This document shows, one piece after another, positions 1 through 9,258 of a stretch of DNA of 64,000 bases; the stretch's first letter is position 1; every line of letters starts with the position of its first letter. The DNA comes from Spirosoma telluris. Lineage in GTDB: Bacteria; Bacteroidota; Bacteroidia; Cytophagales; Spirosomataceae. The notes under the pieces were generated by a model. It was not told where the DNA came from, made no database searches, and was given only the letters and a program-made list of their open reading frames with translations. Where the stretch lies: the NCBI GenBank assembly GCA_003259005.1, contig QLII01000001.1, positions 8,113,001 to 8,177,000 of the forward strand, in the 5' to 3' direction. The position numbers and the translations under genes were made by a program.

Positions 1-696
1 ATCCACTCCATCATCCTGGTATTGCGTCTCATAGTGCTTGGAAATGCCTGTTTGCAACACCTCTTTCAACCGCCCAAAGGTGCCTTGGGTCCGAGCAGAG
101 GGATACATCTCCAGCAGGTTGCGATTAGCGAGTTGTCCAGCAGAGAATCCCAGGGTATGATCGTTAACTGGATTACTTAATCCATAATAAAAATCAATAA
201 TTTCACCTCCCTGATTGCGAATGGGATGAAACAGGACGAGTCCAGCGGGTAACTGCTTGACAATGTTTTGCAACAGCTGAGTTTGTCGCTCCAATGCCTG
301 TTGGGCATGTTTGGAGCCAGTAATATCTACCGCTGTAATGACTAAGCCGTCGAATTTTTTACTAACCGACACATCGACCCAGTGGATAAGATCGCCAATT
401 GGATGTTGCCGTTCGAAGCGCACGGTGTCTCCCGTTTCCCATACCTGTACGTAACGACTAAAAATACCCGAATCGACAAAGCTGGGAAAGAGCCTGAGCA
501 TGGTCATCTGACCAAACTCAGTGGGACTCAATGCCGACATCTGAAGGGCCATTCGGTTGCCCCACACATAGCGAAAATCCACAACCTGATTATGTTGAAT
601 AACGGGTTGGCAATGCAATACTGCTACTGGAATTACCTCCTGAAAGCTCTCTAATTGTTGAGCTTTCAGCGTTTCATTAAGAAAAGTCGTACTCAT
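1..696 (-). CDS. PAS-domain signalling protein, N-terminal part (runs off window)
   Basis: Reading the minus strand from the ATG at 696 gives 232 open codons that continue past base 1, so only the N-terminus is seen. Two PAS-like units follow each other. The first (about residues 15-130) contains a YVWGNRMAL stretch and ends in the AVDITGSKHAQQALE linker typical of PAS/PAC modules. The second starts at about residue 140 (IVKQLPAGLVLF). There is no signal peptide or membrane segment, which suggests a cytoplasmic sensor. In this phylum such proteins usually end in a histidine kinase, but no kinase domain is in the window, so that output is only inferred. The gene reads away from the damaged region at 0.7-2.3 kb. 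Confidence 0.75.
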   Translation of the reverse strand, partial: MSTTFLNETLKAQQLESFQEVIPVAVLHCQPVIQHNQVVDFRYVWGNRMALQMSALSPTEFGQMTMLRLFPSFVDSGIFSRYVQVWETGDTVRFERQHPIGDLIHWVDVSVSKKFDGLVITAVDITGSKHAQQALERQTQLLQNIVKQLPAGLVLFHPIRNQGGEIIDFYYGLSNPVNDHTLGFSAGQLANRNLLEMYPSARTQGTFGRLKEVLQTGISKHYETQYQDDGVD

Positions 697-1321
697 TGAG
701 CATCATTCATTTAGGGCATTCACTTCTGTTAGAGGACAGGAATCAATTCATTCTGGATAGACACATATAGCCCACCAAATGAAGATTCAGGTTACAGCTT
801 TGGTTAGAAGCATTTTGAAACGAGGTATTCGCCCGTAAACAAAACCTCGTCCTGCCAAATAATGCATTGATTGTTCCCAGTACCGAGGAAGATTTGAGAA
901 TTATAAAAGTTGCATCAGTCAGGCCAAAGTAAATTAGATGTAACTTATCAGCTTGTAAGATTATACACTAGAGCAAACTAATGTATTTGATAACAATGTA
1001 GATATAAAATTTATTGAAACGCGAAAAGGGTAACATATAATTATTTGTGAAGCGTATTTGTAGGGTATTATCCACCAAGAAAGATCGGTCAAGGTGGCAG
1101 ACGGCTGGCGTAAAAGTGATACCGATACAGAAAAGATAAATGACGACTATCAAAGCCAGCATTAAAACGCAACGATTGATTTGGGGTTGACTATAGACGG
1201 ATACTATAGGTGAAATAATTCGACTAAGATTATCCTTCTAATGTGATTGACGATCAATACATGGAAGAACTTGTGGAATAGCCGAGCAATGATAGGTAGG
1301 CTATTATTTTTTAACTAATCG
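697..1321. other. Gene-free stretch
   Basis: About 620 bases without a convincing gene on either strand. The one minus-strand frame (968-1162, 64 residues) has no domain or usable context and looks like chance. The stretch is A/T-rich and probably carries the promoter of the PAS gene on its left side, but no clear TAnnTTTG box was seen. Confidence 0.5.
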
Positions 1322-1459
1322 ACTAGTGCTTTGGCAAAATAGCTTCTATAGTTTCTCGGGCCGATGCCGCCCCGAGAAACTATAGAAGCTGATAATCAGG
1401 CATCTAGTGTCAGAAGAATCTAGTAGAATCAAAAGAATCTAGTTTGGAAGAGTACTAGT
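1322..1459 (+). repeat. MITE-like repeat, copy 1 (ACTAGT ends, 138 bp)
   Basis: The segment begins with ACTAGTGCTTTGGCAAAATAG and ends with a near-complement of it, so it has imperfect inverted termini bounded by ACTAGT. It contains the core GATAATCAGGCATCTAGT followed by AGAATC-type units. Copy 2 at 15371-15502 is the same element in opposite orientation: termini, core and right-hand repeat block align, while the inner left part differs. No protein is encoded, which fits a non-autonomous mobile element or a structured intergenic repeat. It sits exactly at the broken 5' edge of the S41 protease remnant. Confidence 0.7.
1341..1390. repeat. Perfect 20-bp stem hairpin inside repeat copy 1
   Basis: Bases 1341-1360 are perfectly complementary to 1371-1390, with a 10-base C/G-rich loop. 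There is no T-run after either arm, so a simple rho-independent terminator is unlikely. Copy 2 has a different, repeat-rich sequence here, so this hairpin is a copy-specific insert. Confidence 0.8.
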
Positions 1460-1462
1460 GTT

Positions 1463-2288
1463 GGATTCTTCAAGGGTGAAAAGGATGAGACCTATAAGCA
1501 GTTTTTACAGGGGGGGCGAGAAATCAAAGCGAAAGGTGTACAGAATCTAATCCTTGATCTGCGAAATAATGAATGTGGGGAAGAATCATTAGGTATCTTA
1601 TTATACTGTTATTTAGCGGAAAAGCCTTTTCGTTATTATGACCACATCAGTGTTCGGTAAAAAGGAAATACTCATTCCTGCCTGGGCATCAAAGCTGTAT
1701 CTTCTAGCGAAATGGTTGGCTGTAAAGAAACATGGAGCCGGTTATGTATTTACCTCGTAGCGAGGACTGCCTATGGCAAATCATAGAACGGTGGCCTATC
1801 ACGGGAAACTATATGTCCTTCTTAATGAAAACAGCTTTTCGGTAACGACCGAGCTTGCCGCGCGTATCCATGCCGATAAACGATCTGGAGGAACAACCTT
1901 TATTGGGCAGGAGAGCGGAGGAGGCTATAAAGGCAACAGTAGTGGTATTTATACAATTACGCAATTCCCGAATTCTAAAATTGACCTCGGTATTGGCAGG
2001 TTCGGCTACAACCTGACGAATGTATCCGCTGATTCTTACTCCGACCGGGGCATTATTCCCGATCACCTTGTAGAACCCACGATTGACGATGTTCTGAACC
2101 ACCACGATCCAATACCATGGGTCAGGTTGGACAGTAATTCACCAACGATCGACAGAACGATGAAAATTATATCCTTGGGGAGTCCAAGAACATCGCCCAG
2201 CCCGATCGGGATGCCCAATATACTATATTGGTCCTTTTTCAGGAGCAAAGAGCTACCTACCTCTGGTCAGTTCATGCTCACCCGGTGA
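1463..2288 (+). pseudogene. S41-family (C-terminal processing) peptidase remnant
   Basis: Two frames together resemble the catalytic domain of a periplasmic S41 serine protease. The first (1463-1660) encodes FFKGEKDETYKQF, then GVQNLILDLRNNECG and YLAEKPFRYYDH, and stops at 1658-1660. The second (from about 1773) encodes GKLYVLLNENSFSVTTELAA, where the second Ser of NSFS is the likely nucleophile, then GQESGGGYKGNSSG and an RGIIPDHLVEPTIDD tail. The PDZ and N-terminal parts are missing, and coding resemblance starts only where the ACTAGT repeat ends. Truncation plus at least one frame change make this a genuine remnant rather than one sequencing slip. Confidence 0.75.
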
Positions 2289-2475
2289 CGCCAATTCGCC
2301 AGATGTTTGTAAGTTGAAAATCCCGGCGTGTTTAATCAGAATGGACTGATTAGATGTTACATGTTTACCTTAATACCCATAGCAGCCCGCTTTAGTTAAT
2401 CGTAAGAAGTAGATACAAAAGGGGCAGAATACCCTCTTTCGCTATTTCTGGTAACACTTATATAGATACCTACAG

Positions 2476-3471
2476 TTAGTTGGGAAGCTCTACTTTGATT
2501 TGGAGCGATCCCCAGTTGCTTCGGTTCGGTATCGTTTCGTTCCCGGATCGAGAATCGGGCGTAAAGAGCAGTTTCGCCGTTCCAGAAGCTGTAGCGGGTA
2601 TTAATCCAAAATAGGGGTATAAGTTCGCGTAGCGGCCAACAGCTTCCATCTGAAGTGAGGGCCCGTTTCTTAATTTCGTACTGATGGTATAGCGTCCTAC
2701 CGGGATATTCATTATCTGGAAGCCATAATTCAAAAGGCTTGCTCTCTTTTGAATGACAAACGTTCTAGTTTCGCCATATAAACCAGGACCATCCGGGGTG
2801 AGTGTCACCTGAATTTCGGCATTCTCTGGAATATAAGTCGGTGGATTAAAGACGGATGAAGGATCGCTTACGTTGTAGGTGATGTACAATGTGCCTCCTG
2901 CATAGTTGGTCTGGTCTCGGGGCTTCTGACTAAGGATATCCTTGCTATAAACACCGTAGGATAACAGCACAAAATTCTTCACCAGACCTGCAGCCGAAGG
3001 AAAGCTGCCCAGTTTCCCATCAGCAGAACTTAAACTCAGGACAGCTCTGCCTTCCCCATAATCAATGGTATATCCGGCGGCATAAAATTCGGCGGCACCC
3101 CAGGGAATGCTAATCTCATAATACCCTTTGGCATCTGTTTCGGCAGAAGCGCCGGAATAATAGCCGCCCGTAGCCGTTGACCGTATACCGATATACGCTC
3201 CTTGTAAAGGCTTCCCACTCAAGTCGGCAACATAGCCGCGAACTATACCGGTTTTGGTTGCCAATGCTGGGAAGTTTGGCATTCGGGGCGTTGTTGTACC
3301 CATAACACTCACATAATCTTCATTGGCATTTAGGGAAAATGTTGCCACACCACTCACAACCGGCAAAGTGGGTTGCTCACCCCAATTGGAGGCTTCTCCT
3401 CCGTTGACGACATCTGGATCTTTGCACCCCGCTACCAGAAGTGCGGCCATAACAAGAAGTTTGTGATACAT
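2476..3471 (-). CDS. Carboxypeptidase-regulatory-like domain lipoprotein
   Basis: The ATG at 3471 is chosen over the longer frame from 3540 because it places a lipoprotein signal (MYHKLLVMAALLVAGC) at the N-terminus. The residues after Cys (KDPD) are acidic, like surface-export signals described for Bacteroidota lipoproteins. The middle (about 75-150 of the mature frame) has a CarboxypepD_reg-like beta-sandwich: GIVRGYVADLSGKPLQGAYI followed by TDAKGYYEISIPWG. The C-terminal half shares a layout with the protein at 6605-7375 (a glycine-rich strand, then PVGRYTIS). It is probably a surface glycan- or matrix-binding lipoprotein; the ligand is unknown. Confidence 0.75.
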   Translation of the reverse strand: MYHKLLVMAALLVAGCKDPDVVNGGEASNWGEQPTLPVVSGVATFSLNANEDYVSVMGTTTPRMPNFPALATKTGIVRGYVADLSGKPLQGAYIGIRSTATGGYYSGASAETDAKGYYEISIPWGAAEFYAAGYTIDYGEGRAVLSLSSADGKLGSFPSAAGLVKNFVLLSYGVYSKDILSQKPRDQTNYAGGTLYITYNVSDPSSVFNPPTYIPENAEIQVTLTPDGPGLYGETRTFVIQKRASLLNYGFQIMNIPVGRYTISTKLRNGPSLQMEAVGRYANLYPYFGLIPATASGTAKLLFTPDSRSGNETIPNRSNWGSLQIKVELPN

Positions 3472-3870
3472 AGCGTAACTGTAGAACAGTTGAACCTTGA
3501 TTTTGGGCTGAACGGCACTGGTGTCAGTAATTCGTGTCAACTAGACGATCAGCTAAATGATTTGCAAAACAATCAGGCAGGAGCGGGTTGTTCAGAAGTG
3601 TTTATCCAAACCGGTGCAACTAGTATTTGAAGTGGTATTCTTAAAGGGTCAATAGGGCCTATTTTGAAGATATTGATTACTTCTTCAACCCTGGTAATCG
3701 AGCTCAACAAGACCCGTTAGAATTACAATTGACGATGACGGTAGTTTTATGTTTAGACGTCACAGGTAAAAAAGTTCAATTCAAATGATCATAGTGACGA
3801 TTCAAATAACAGGCGGGGTAAAAACGGGCGAAGGGCGGCTAGATTCGTTCAACAACAAGATACTAGCCCT
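3472..3870. other. Intergenic region between divergent genes
   Basis: This spacer separates the minus-strand lipoprotein from the plus-strand acetyltransferase-like gene and should hold both promoters. No gene, clear promoter box or strong hairpin was seen. An 85-codon plus frame ending at 3630 mostly overlaps the lipoprotein gene antisense and has no support. Confidence 0.45.
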
Positions 3871-4395
3871 ATGCTTAAGAATTATTATCGAGTGCTCGAA
3901 CCCGAAATGATGACGCTATGCAATGGCGAGAAGGCTGTACTACGGTTTCTTCGGCCCAGCGATGCTTCCCGCTTATACACATTCCTCCATTCGCTTTCCT
4001 TTCGTAGCCGACGCCATCTGACGGCCCATCCTATGGATATGAAGCAAATTACGGCCCTTTGCGACACCTTAGACCCGTCTACTTTACTACGTTTCGTAGC
4101 AACCACCCCCGACAATGCCCAACTGATTGCCTATTTAATCCTACACATTGATACCGATCAGGCCAATTTGAAAAAATTTAAAGCAGTTGGGGGCGAGTTT
4201 TTGCCCGGAGCAGATTGCGCCGTTGCCATTGCTTTAGTGGATAAGTATCGTCGATCAGGTGTACTTGAAGGGCTGTTTAATAAAGCTGCTGCGGTTGGCC
4301 AGATGCTTGGACGAAGCCGGACGCTTTACTGGCATACCTACGCCAGTTCAATATCAGGACAGTTAGAGCCACAGCCAATAAATGCAATAGGATAG
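3871..4395 (+). CDS. GNAT-like acetyltransferase, probably C-terminally shortened
   Basis: A 174-residue cytoplasmic protein with the look of the GNAT fold. AVLRFLRPSDASRLYTFL resembles the first beta strand and helix. The stretch from LLRFVATT to YLILHID gives the central strands, and ADCAVAIALVDKYRRSGVLEGL resembles the acetyl-CoA-binding V-x-x-x-x-R/Q-x-x-G region. The usual last strand and helix after GRSRTLYW are not recognisable, and the protein ends in a short unrelated tail, so it may be truncated or inactive. Substrate unknown. Confidence 0.55.
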   Translation: MLKNYYRVLEPEMMTLCNGEKAVLRFLRPSDASRLYTFLHSLSFRSRRHLTAHPMDMKQITALCDTLDPSTLLRFVATTPDNAQLIAYLILHIDTDQANLKKFKAVGGEFLPGADCAVAIALVDKYRRSGVLEGLFNKAAAVGQMLGRSRTLYWHTYASSISGQLEPQPINAIG

Positions 4396-4517
4396 GCAAA
4401 TGCCCGAGCTAGATGCTCGTTTTACCTGCTCCTCCTACAGGTTTACATAACAACTAATCCATTTTGGATAATCCGCAGCGGCTCAACGCTTCCCTACTCC
4501 TTCTTTTGCAGAACAAG

Positions 4518-4534
4518 TTAGCCAGCTAATTGGC
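4518..4534. promoter_or_regulatory. Small inverted repeat upstream of lipoprotein gene
   Basis: AGCCA and TGGCT are separated by seven bases, about 45 bases before the ATG at 4578. It could be a leader stem or operator half-sites. It is short, so chance occurrence is quite possible. Confidence 0.25.
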
Positions 4535-4577
4535 TGATCGACAAATATATTCGTTTCATTTTGTTAACTCTCAGTGT

Positions 4578-5063
4578 ATGAACTTTCCGTTGACACGTCT
4601 CTTGCTTGGCCTGACGCTTGGCCTACTTTTACTCACTACCTCCTGCAAAAAAGACCCTGATCCAGGCCCGGCCGGGCCAGCTTTTGTCGGTAAAACCTAC
4701 CGCCTGGACTCCTTCACCTTAGAGCCTCCAATTGACCTCGATGGCGATGGTAAAGCGGATTCAGACTTAACCCTACTCATGGAATCCTGTGAGCTGGATA
4801 ATACAATCCGATTTGATACGGGTGGCAAAATTTCGGTAGGCTTGGGAGCGTCGAAATGCCCGGACGACGATCCAAATGATCTAAATGGGGGCACTTGGAT
4901 CTATGATGAAGCCCGGAGTGTCCTAAAGATTACCGACCGGGATGACCCCACTGTACAGACCGAATGGGAAGTAACTTCGGCTGGTGCATCAATTAAAACG
5001 GTAAGCCGATTTGTGGAAGGCGGGGTAACCTACACCGGCACCATGATCTGGCGGACAATCTGA
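4578..5063 (+). CDS. Lipocalin-like lipoprotein
   Basis: The start at 4578 gives a 161-residue protein beginning MNFPLTRLLLGLTLGLLLL, with lipobox LTTSC followed by KKDPDP. The mature part opens with GKTYRLDSFTLEP and contains DLDGDGKADSDL, then SCELDNTIRFDTGGKISVG and GTWIYDEARSVLKI. That order (short strands, a conserved Cys pair, a W-containing strand) matches the lipocalin-like lipoproteins common in Bacteroidota. It is the first of three same-strand lipoprotein genes with short gaps, probably one operon with 5116 and 6605. Likely a small outer-membrane lipoprotein; ligand unknown. Confidence 0.7.
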   Translation: MNFPLTRLLLGLTLGLLLLTTSCKKDPDPGPAGPAFVGKTYRLDSFTLEPPIDLDGDGKADSDLTLLMESCELDNTIRFDTGGKISVGLGASKCPDDDPNDLNGGTWIYDEARSVLKITDRDDPTVQTEWEVTSAGASIKTVSRFVEGGVTYTGTMIWRTI

Positions 5064-5115
5064 TGGCGGACACCCATAAGATTCTCCTTTTTACCAACAC
5101 TTAGCTAATCCAAAT

Positions 5116-6591
5116 ATGTTGATCAATAAAATTCTGGTAGCCGCAATCGCTGCTACCGTACTCGTATCGGGTTGCAAAAAAGAGCCCGATCCTACGCCTA
5201 CGACAGGAACACTAACCGCTGATGCCGGTATTAACCAAACAGCTCAGGTAGGAGCCACCGTTACGCTGGATGGCAGTGCCTCCAAAGACAGCGAGAATCA
5301 GCCGTTTACCTATCAGTGGGTTGTTGCCCAAAAGCCTACATCCAGTACGGTAGTTCTCAGGAATGCCACTACGGCCAAGCCTTCCTTTATGCCTGATCTA
5401 GCCGGTGAATACGAGATTGAAGTAACTATTTCGAACAGTAAGGCTAGCAGTAAAGACAAAGTCATTATTATGGTTACCCCTGCATTAGTCTCTCCACTAA
5501 AGGAGCAAATTGTTGAAACTACAGTGTTGGAGGACCGGATTGAGGATCCAACTGTACCGGATTACGTTGTCGACAAGAAACTGGATGTCAAAGCTCAACT
5601 GACGCTCAAGCCCGGTGTGGTGATTGCCTTCGCCCGGGACGCGCAGTTCAATGTAACCAACGATGGCGGAATCCTGATAGCAAAAGGCGAAGCCGACAGA
5701 AAAATCAGATTCGTGGGTAAAGAAGCCGTGAAAGGCTCCTGGCAGGGTTTATGGATTTCTTCTGAAAGCAGCGCCAACGTCCTGGAAAACGTTGAGATTC
5801 TGCACGGGGGTGGACGGGAGGTTTACCTGTCTGCCAAAGCGGGACTTACCTTGAGCGGTAAGGCGCAACTCAGTATTAAAAACAGCCTGGTTAGTCAGTC
5901 AGCCGGGTATGGATTGCACGCTGGTGATGGAAGTACGTTGCGGGAATTTACTACCAACACATTTAGCAATAATACTGAATCGGGGGCGTACGTGTCTGCT
6001 GATAATGTAAAAACGCTGGACTCATTGTCTGTTTTCAGCAGTAATAATGGGCGAAATGTAATTGAGGTTTTGAAATCCACTCTTTCGACTAAAACGACCG
6101 AAACGGTCTGGAAAGGATTTGCCGACAAAACACCGTACCGAATTTTGACTAATCTGGGCGTTCAAACCGGACTTCGGCTAAACCCTGGAGTTACCCTTCA
6201 GCTAAGCAATGATGTTTCTATTCTGGTGGATAGTAAAGGTTATTTGACCGCTGTTGGTACGGCAACAAAGCCAATAACGATTAGTGGCGTTGATGCAGGA
6301 GCTGGCCAATGGCGCGGATTGCACTTTAGTTATTCAGCTAGCTTGAGTAATAAACTTGACTATGTAAACATCAGCGGGGGCGGCAGCAGTCAACTGGTTT
6401 CAGGGCAGAAAACGAATATTGCCATCAGTGGTTCGACTACCCGCTTTTCGATCAAAAACTCAATAATCAGCCAAAGTGCAGGCTATGGCCTCTTTGTAAC
6501 CTACGAGGCTCGAAATCAATTAAATGCTGATGCCGCCACGGCCAACAAATTCGAAAACAATGTTCAGGGTTCCATACTCATTGAAAAATAA
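5116..6591 (+). CDS. PKD-domain lipoprotein with beta-helix-like repeats
   Basis: A 491-residue lipoprotein with signal MLINKILVAAIAATVLVSGC, followed by KKEPDPTP. Residues about 35-120 form a PKD/Ig-like domain (ADAGINQTAQVGATVTLDGS, then FTYQWVVAQKP and GEYEIEVTISN). The rest holds two parallel copies of a beta-helix-type unit. Each has LKPGVV or LNPGVT, an ITISG/IRFVG strand, G-W-x-G-L or QWRGLHF, then SIKNSLVSQSAGYGLHAG or SIKNSIISQSAGYGLFVT. The second half therefore repeats the first. The architecture suggests carbohydrate or surface binding. No catalytic residues were recognised. Confidence 0.75.
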   Translation: MLINKILVAAIAATVLVSGCKKEPDPTPTTGTLTADAGINQTAQVGATVTLDGSASKDSENQPFTYQWVVAQKPTSSTVVLRNATTAKPSFMPDLAGEYEIEVTISNSKASSKDKVIIMVTPALVSPLKEQIVETTVLEDRIEDPTVPDYVVDKKLDVKAQLTLKPGVVIAFARDAQFNVTNDGGILIAKGEADRKIRFVGKEAVKGSWQGLWISSESSANVLENVEILHGGGREVYLSAKAGLTLSGKAQLSIKNSLVSQSAGYGLHAGDGSTLREFTTNTFSNNTESGAYVSADNVKTLDSLSVFSSNNGRNVIEVLKSTLSTKTTETVWKGFADKTPYRILTNLGVQTGLRLNPGVTLQLSNDVSILVDSKGYLTAVGTATKPITISGVDAGAGQWRGLHFSYSASLSNKLDYVNISGGGSSQLVSGQKTNIAISGSTTRFSIKNSIISQSAGYGLFVTYEARNQLNADAATANKFENNVQGSILIEK

Positions 6592-6604
6592 TCAGGAAGC
6601 AACG

Positions 6605-7375
6605 ATGAATAAAGTGCTGAACAAAACAGCGTATAGCGTCTTCACTGCTTTCACTTTGTTAGGCCTGTTAACGGGGGGCGGCTGTACACCATCAGGGGCC
6701 GATCCTGAACCTGGCAAACAGACGGGAGGCTATCTGTCGGGGCGGGTAGTTGATACGCAGGGAAAGCCGTTACCAGGCGTTACCATCATTGCCGATAATA
6801 CGATGTTCTATAACAATAACATTCTGGCAACCAGTGATGCCAATGGCAATTACCGTATACAAACACCCAACGGAAGCTGGGTAGCCACCGCCCAAATTCG
6901 GCGAACGTATAATGGTAAGGGTTATATGCTGGATCTTGAAGCGGATAAGACTGACGCCTTTTCGGGAAACGACGGGGCCGTTCGAAATTTTCAATGGAAA
7001 TTGTCGGGTGAGAAACCGGACTATCCGGGCGCTTTCTATGGTGGTACAGTGGATGTTACCAACGAAATAGGGAAAGGTCCTTATGATACCGAGAATATTG
7101 ACTTTACATTCACACCCGTTGGCCCGCTCATCGACGGAAGTATTGGCAAGCCAGTGGTATATAGGTACGATACCTACTACAATCGCATTCCCGATGTACC
7201 GATAGGCCGCTACAAAATCAGTGCAATTTACAAACCTACCGGTACTAAGTTGCTGCTGCGAAATCGAGTAGATGGAACCTACTCTGCCGATGGTTCGGCA
7301 ACGATGGATTTTTATGGCGAAATCCCGTACTGGTCGTGTACAAATTGTATGTTTCTGGAGTACAAAGAGCCTTAA
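6605..7375 (+). CDS. Carboxypeptidase-regulatory-like domain lipoprotein
   Basis: The ATG at 6605, 13 bases after the previous stop, is preferred over the overlapping frame from 6524 because it starts a lipoprotein signal ending LLTGGGC. The mature N-terminus is a CarboxypepD_reg-like domain: GYLSGRVVDTQGKPLPGVTI and SDANGNYRIQTPNGSW. The remainder (FTFTPVGPLIDGS, then IPDVPIGRYKISAIYKP) parallels the C-terminal half of the lipoprotein at 2476-3471, so the two are probably paralogues on either side of the group. Close spacing implies co-transcription with 4578 and 5116. Confidence 0.72.
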   Translation: MNKVLNKTAYSVFTAFTLLGLLTGGGCTPSGADPEPGKQTGGYLSGRVVDTQGKPLPGVTIIADNTMFYNNNILATSDANGNYRIQTPNGSWVATAQIRRTYNGKGYMLDLEADKTDAFSGNDGAVRNFQWKLSGEKPDYPGAFYGGTVDVTNEIGKGPYDTENIDFTFTPVGPLIDGSIGKPVVYRYDTYYNRIPDVPIGRYKISAIYKPTGTKLLLRNRVDGTYSADGSATMDFYGEIPYWSCTNCMFLEYKEP

Positions 7376-7400
7376 TACATCAGCCATAGTTTTTTTCAGT

Positions 7401-7455
7401 CAGCCCCAAAGCGACTATCCAGATTGATTTTCATCTGGATAGTCGCTTTGGGCTG
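7401..7455. terminator. Long hairpin between convergent genes
   Basis: CAGCCCCAAAGCGACTATCC and its complement form a stem of about 23 bp with one bulged C around an 8-base loop. It lies just after the lipoprotein operon and at the 3' end of the facing gene. No T-run follows on the plus strand, so it would act as a strong structure rather than a textbook terminator. The facing pseudogene's frame ends inside it. Confidence 0.6.
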
Positions 7456-7881
7456 GAATCACCCGACATTGTATTCACCTGATAGTTTGCACCAGCAACA
7501 CCCCCAGAACCATTATAAGGCGCAACCCTTGTTATCGTGTAGGATAAATCAGGGTAGAGGGCCATGTTAAAGAAATCCTCACTTTGTAAGTGATGAATCA
7601 ATAACTGCTTAAGAGAGTCGGTTGGCAGGTTAACGTTTTTGATTGACGAAAGCGGAATGCTAAATGTCCCCCGTTACCTTCCCATCCTGAATCGTCAGGT
7701 TGTTGCTCTTGATTTGAATCGATCCTTCGTTGAAATAACCCGTACGAAGATACCCTTTCCATTCGGCTACCGACCTGGCCTTATCGAGCACATAGCTAGT
7801 AGCCATTACCTCTCCGTTTTTCTTGCAATTCCAGGCAAGAGCGGCAATAGCAAGTGTGCCTACTAAAACTGTTTTTTTCAT
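7431..7881 (-). pseudogene. YceI-like lipoprotein, frameshifted and 3'-truncated
   Basis: The frame begins MKKTVLVGTLAIAALAWNC, a lipoprotein signal, and reads YVLDKARSVAEWKGYLRTGY, the opening of YceI-like proteins (periplasmic lipid-binding beta-barrels). It stops at 7660. Removing one G from the run at 7668-7672 continues the family sequence: TFSIPLSSIKNVNLPTDSL, then HLQSEDFFNMALYPDLSYTI. That frame ends inside the hairpin at 7401-7455, so the last third of the domain is missing. The indel might be sequencing error, but the lost C-terminus looks real. Confidence 0.7.
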
Positions 7882-8287
7882 ACATTTTGATTATAAAGAC
7901 GCTTGATTGTAATCCTTGAAAACAGGCAATCCGAGTCGACATGACTGGTTTTCAATCGGTCTACAAAGCTAGAATCCAGGTGTTTCGGCCTAAATCAGGA
8001 TGCACTGAACGATAGTGCCCATTATTTGTAGCGCAACTTTTGTTATCTGGATTAAGATGAGCGGGGCTATCTCTTCTGATCCTGGATCAATTACCCTTAA
8101 TCAGATTCTTAAAGATGAATACTGTGTTTGGGCCAGACCCTTTTCGCGCTAGCCTATAAAAATTTCAACCAGCATTTCACGCGGTTCAAATAACCAATCA
8201 TCCAGTTGAGATAATAAATCCTGCTGGCAGATTGCCATGTACTTTAGTTTGCTGTACCATTTCTTAGCTACTTCATCATCAACTTGT
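7882..8287. other. Intergenic region between divergent genes
   Basis: About 400 bases between the YceI-like pseudogene and the NTF2-like gene. No gene, strong hairpin or clear promoter box was recognised. Confidence 0.45.
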
Positions 8288-9154
8288 ATGCGTCAAATCA
8301 TCTGGCTTTTTGCTGGCACTTTATGGATACATTCCTTTCTTTCCGATCCGCTCACGGTTCAGGCTGATTACGAACAATTGGTTGCCGCCGAGCAGGCCTT
8401 TGCCCAACAAGCGCTCGAACAGGGAATACAGAAGGCCTTCGTCGAAAATCTGGATGAACAATCGGTTATCTTTTTTAACAATCACTTCTTGCCCGGCAAA
8501 TCGACCTATCAACAGCTACTAGACAGCCAGGGGAAATTAACCTGGCGACCTACGTATGCTGAAATTTCAGCTTCGGGTACGATGGGGTATACAACCGGCC
8601 CATTTGAATTTCGCCCGCATTCAATGAACGAGGAACCGGTTAGCTTCGGGCAGTTTACCAGCGTTTGGCATAAAACGGCAACGGGTCAATGGAAAGCGTT
8701 ACTGGATTTTGGCTGCACATACGGAAAGCCGGAACAACCCGAGGTTAGCCTAGTACGACCCACTCAATTTGCGACCAAAGTTGTGGAGGTTGTAGATACA
8801 GCAGTTGTTAGTAGGGAGTTAAAACAAACTGAAGTTGCCTTTGCGCAGACAGCCCGCACCCAAAGTCTGCAAGGAGCTTACCAGTTCGTGCTGCCTGCCA
8901 GCGACTCGATTCGTTTGTTACGAGAGGGTAGTCTGGTTTACGCTGGGTCTGCAGCCCGAACTATGGCCGAAGCTTCCCATCAGAAAGTTGATTATCAGTT
9001 GGTGCGGGTAATGGCATCTTCGGCCGGTGATTTTGGCGTTAGTTATGGCTATGTAACGTTTAATCAGTCTCGGCAAGGTTATATTCGTATCTGGCGAAAG
9101 CGACAGGGGGCCTGGCAATTGGCCCACGAAGTCCTTGGCGTTAAACTTAGCTAA
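8288..9154 (+). CDS. Exported protein with two NTF2/SnoaL-like (DUF4440-type) domains
   Basis: The ATG at 8288 (MRQIIWLFAGTLWIHSFLSD) gives a signal peptide ending near VQA and is preferred over the ATG at 8237. The mature protein contains two similar halves. Each opens with an acidic helix (EQLVAAEQAFAQQALEQG; LKQTEVAFAQTARTQSLQG), passes a phenylalanine-rich strand, and ends with a strand such as GQFTSVWHKTATGQWKALLD or GYIRIWRKRQGAWQLAHE. This is the cone-shaped NTF2-like fold in tandem. It probably acts in the periplasm. Ligand or reaction cannot be told. Confidence 0.65.
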   Translation: MRQIIWLFAGTLWIHSFLSDPLTVQADYEQLVAAEQAFAQQALEQGIQKAFVENLDEQSVIFFNNHFLPGKSTYQQLLDSQGKLTWRPTYAEISASGTMGYTTGPFEFRPHSMNEEPVSFGQFTSVWHKTATGQWKALLDFGCTYGKPEQPEVSLVRPTQFATKVVEVVDTAVVSRELKQTEVAFAQTARTQSLQGAYQFVLPASDSIRLLREGSLVYAGSAARTMAEASHQKVDYQLVRVMASSAGDFGVSYGYVTFNQSRQGYIRIWRKRQGAWQLAHEVLGVKLS

Positions 9155-9258
9155 CCCGTAAGCAGGCATGAACTCACTGCATTCAGGTTGACTCGCTTAA
9201 GCGTAGAAAGTAACCCGTCCAATCTTATCTTAACGGTTCGATTTATCGCCTATCAACC

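Noticed and set aside
968..1162. 64-codon minus-strand frame
   Set aside because: No domain, no operon context and A/T-rich low-complexity residues; likely chance.
6770..7387. 205-codon minus-strand frame
   Set aside because: A shadow antisense to the 6605-7375 lipoprotein, with no domain.
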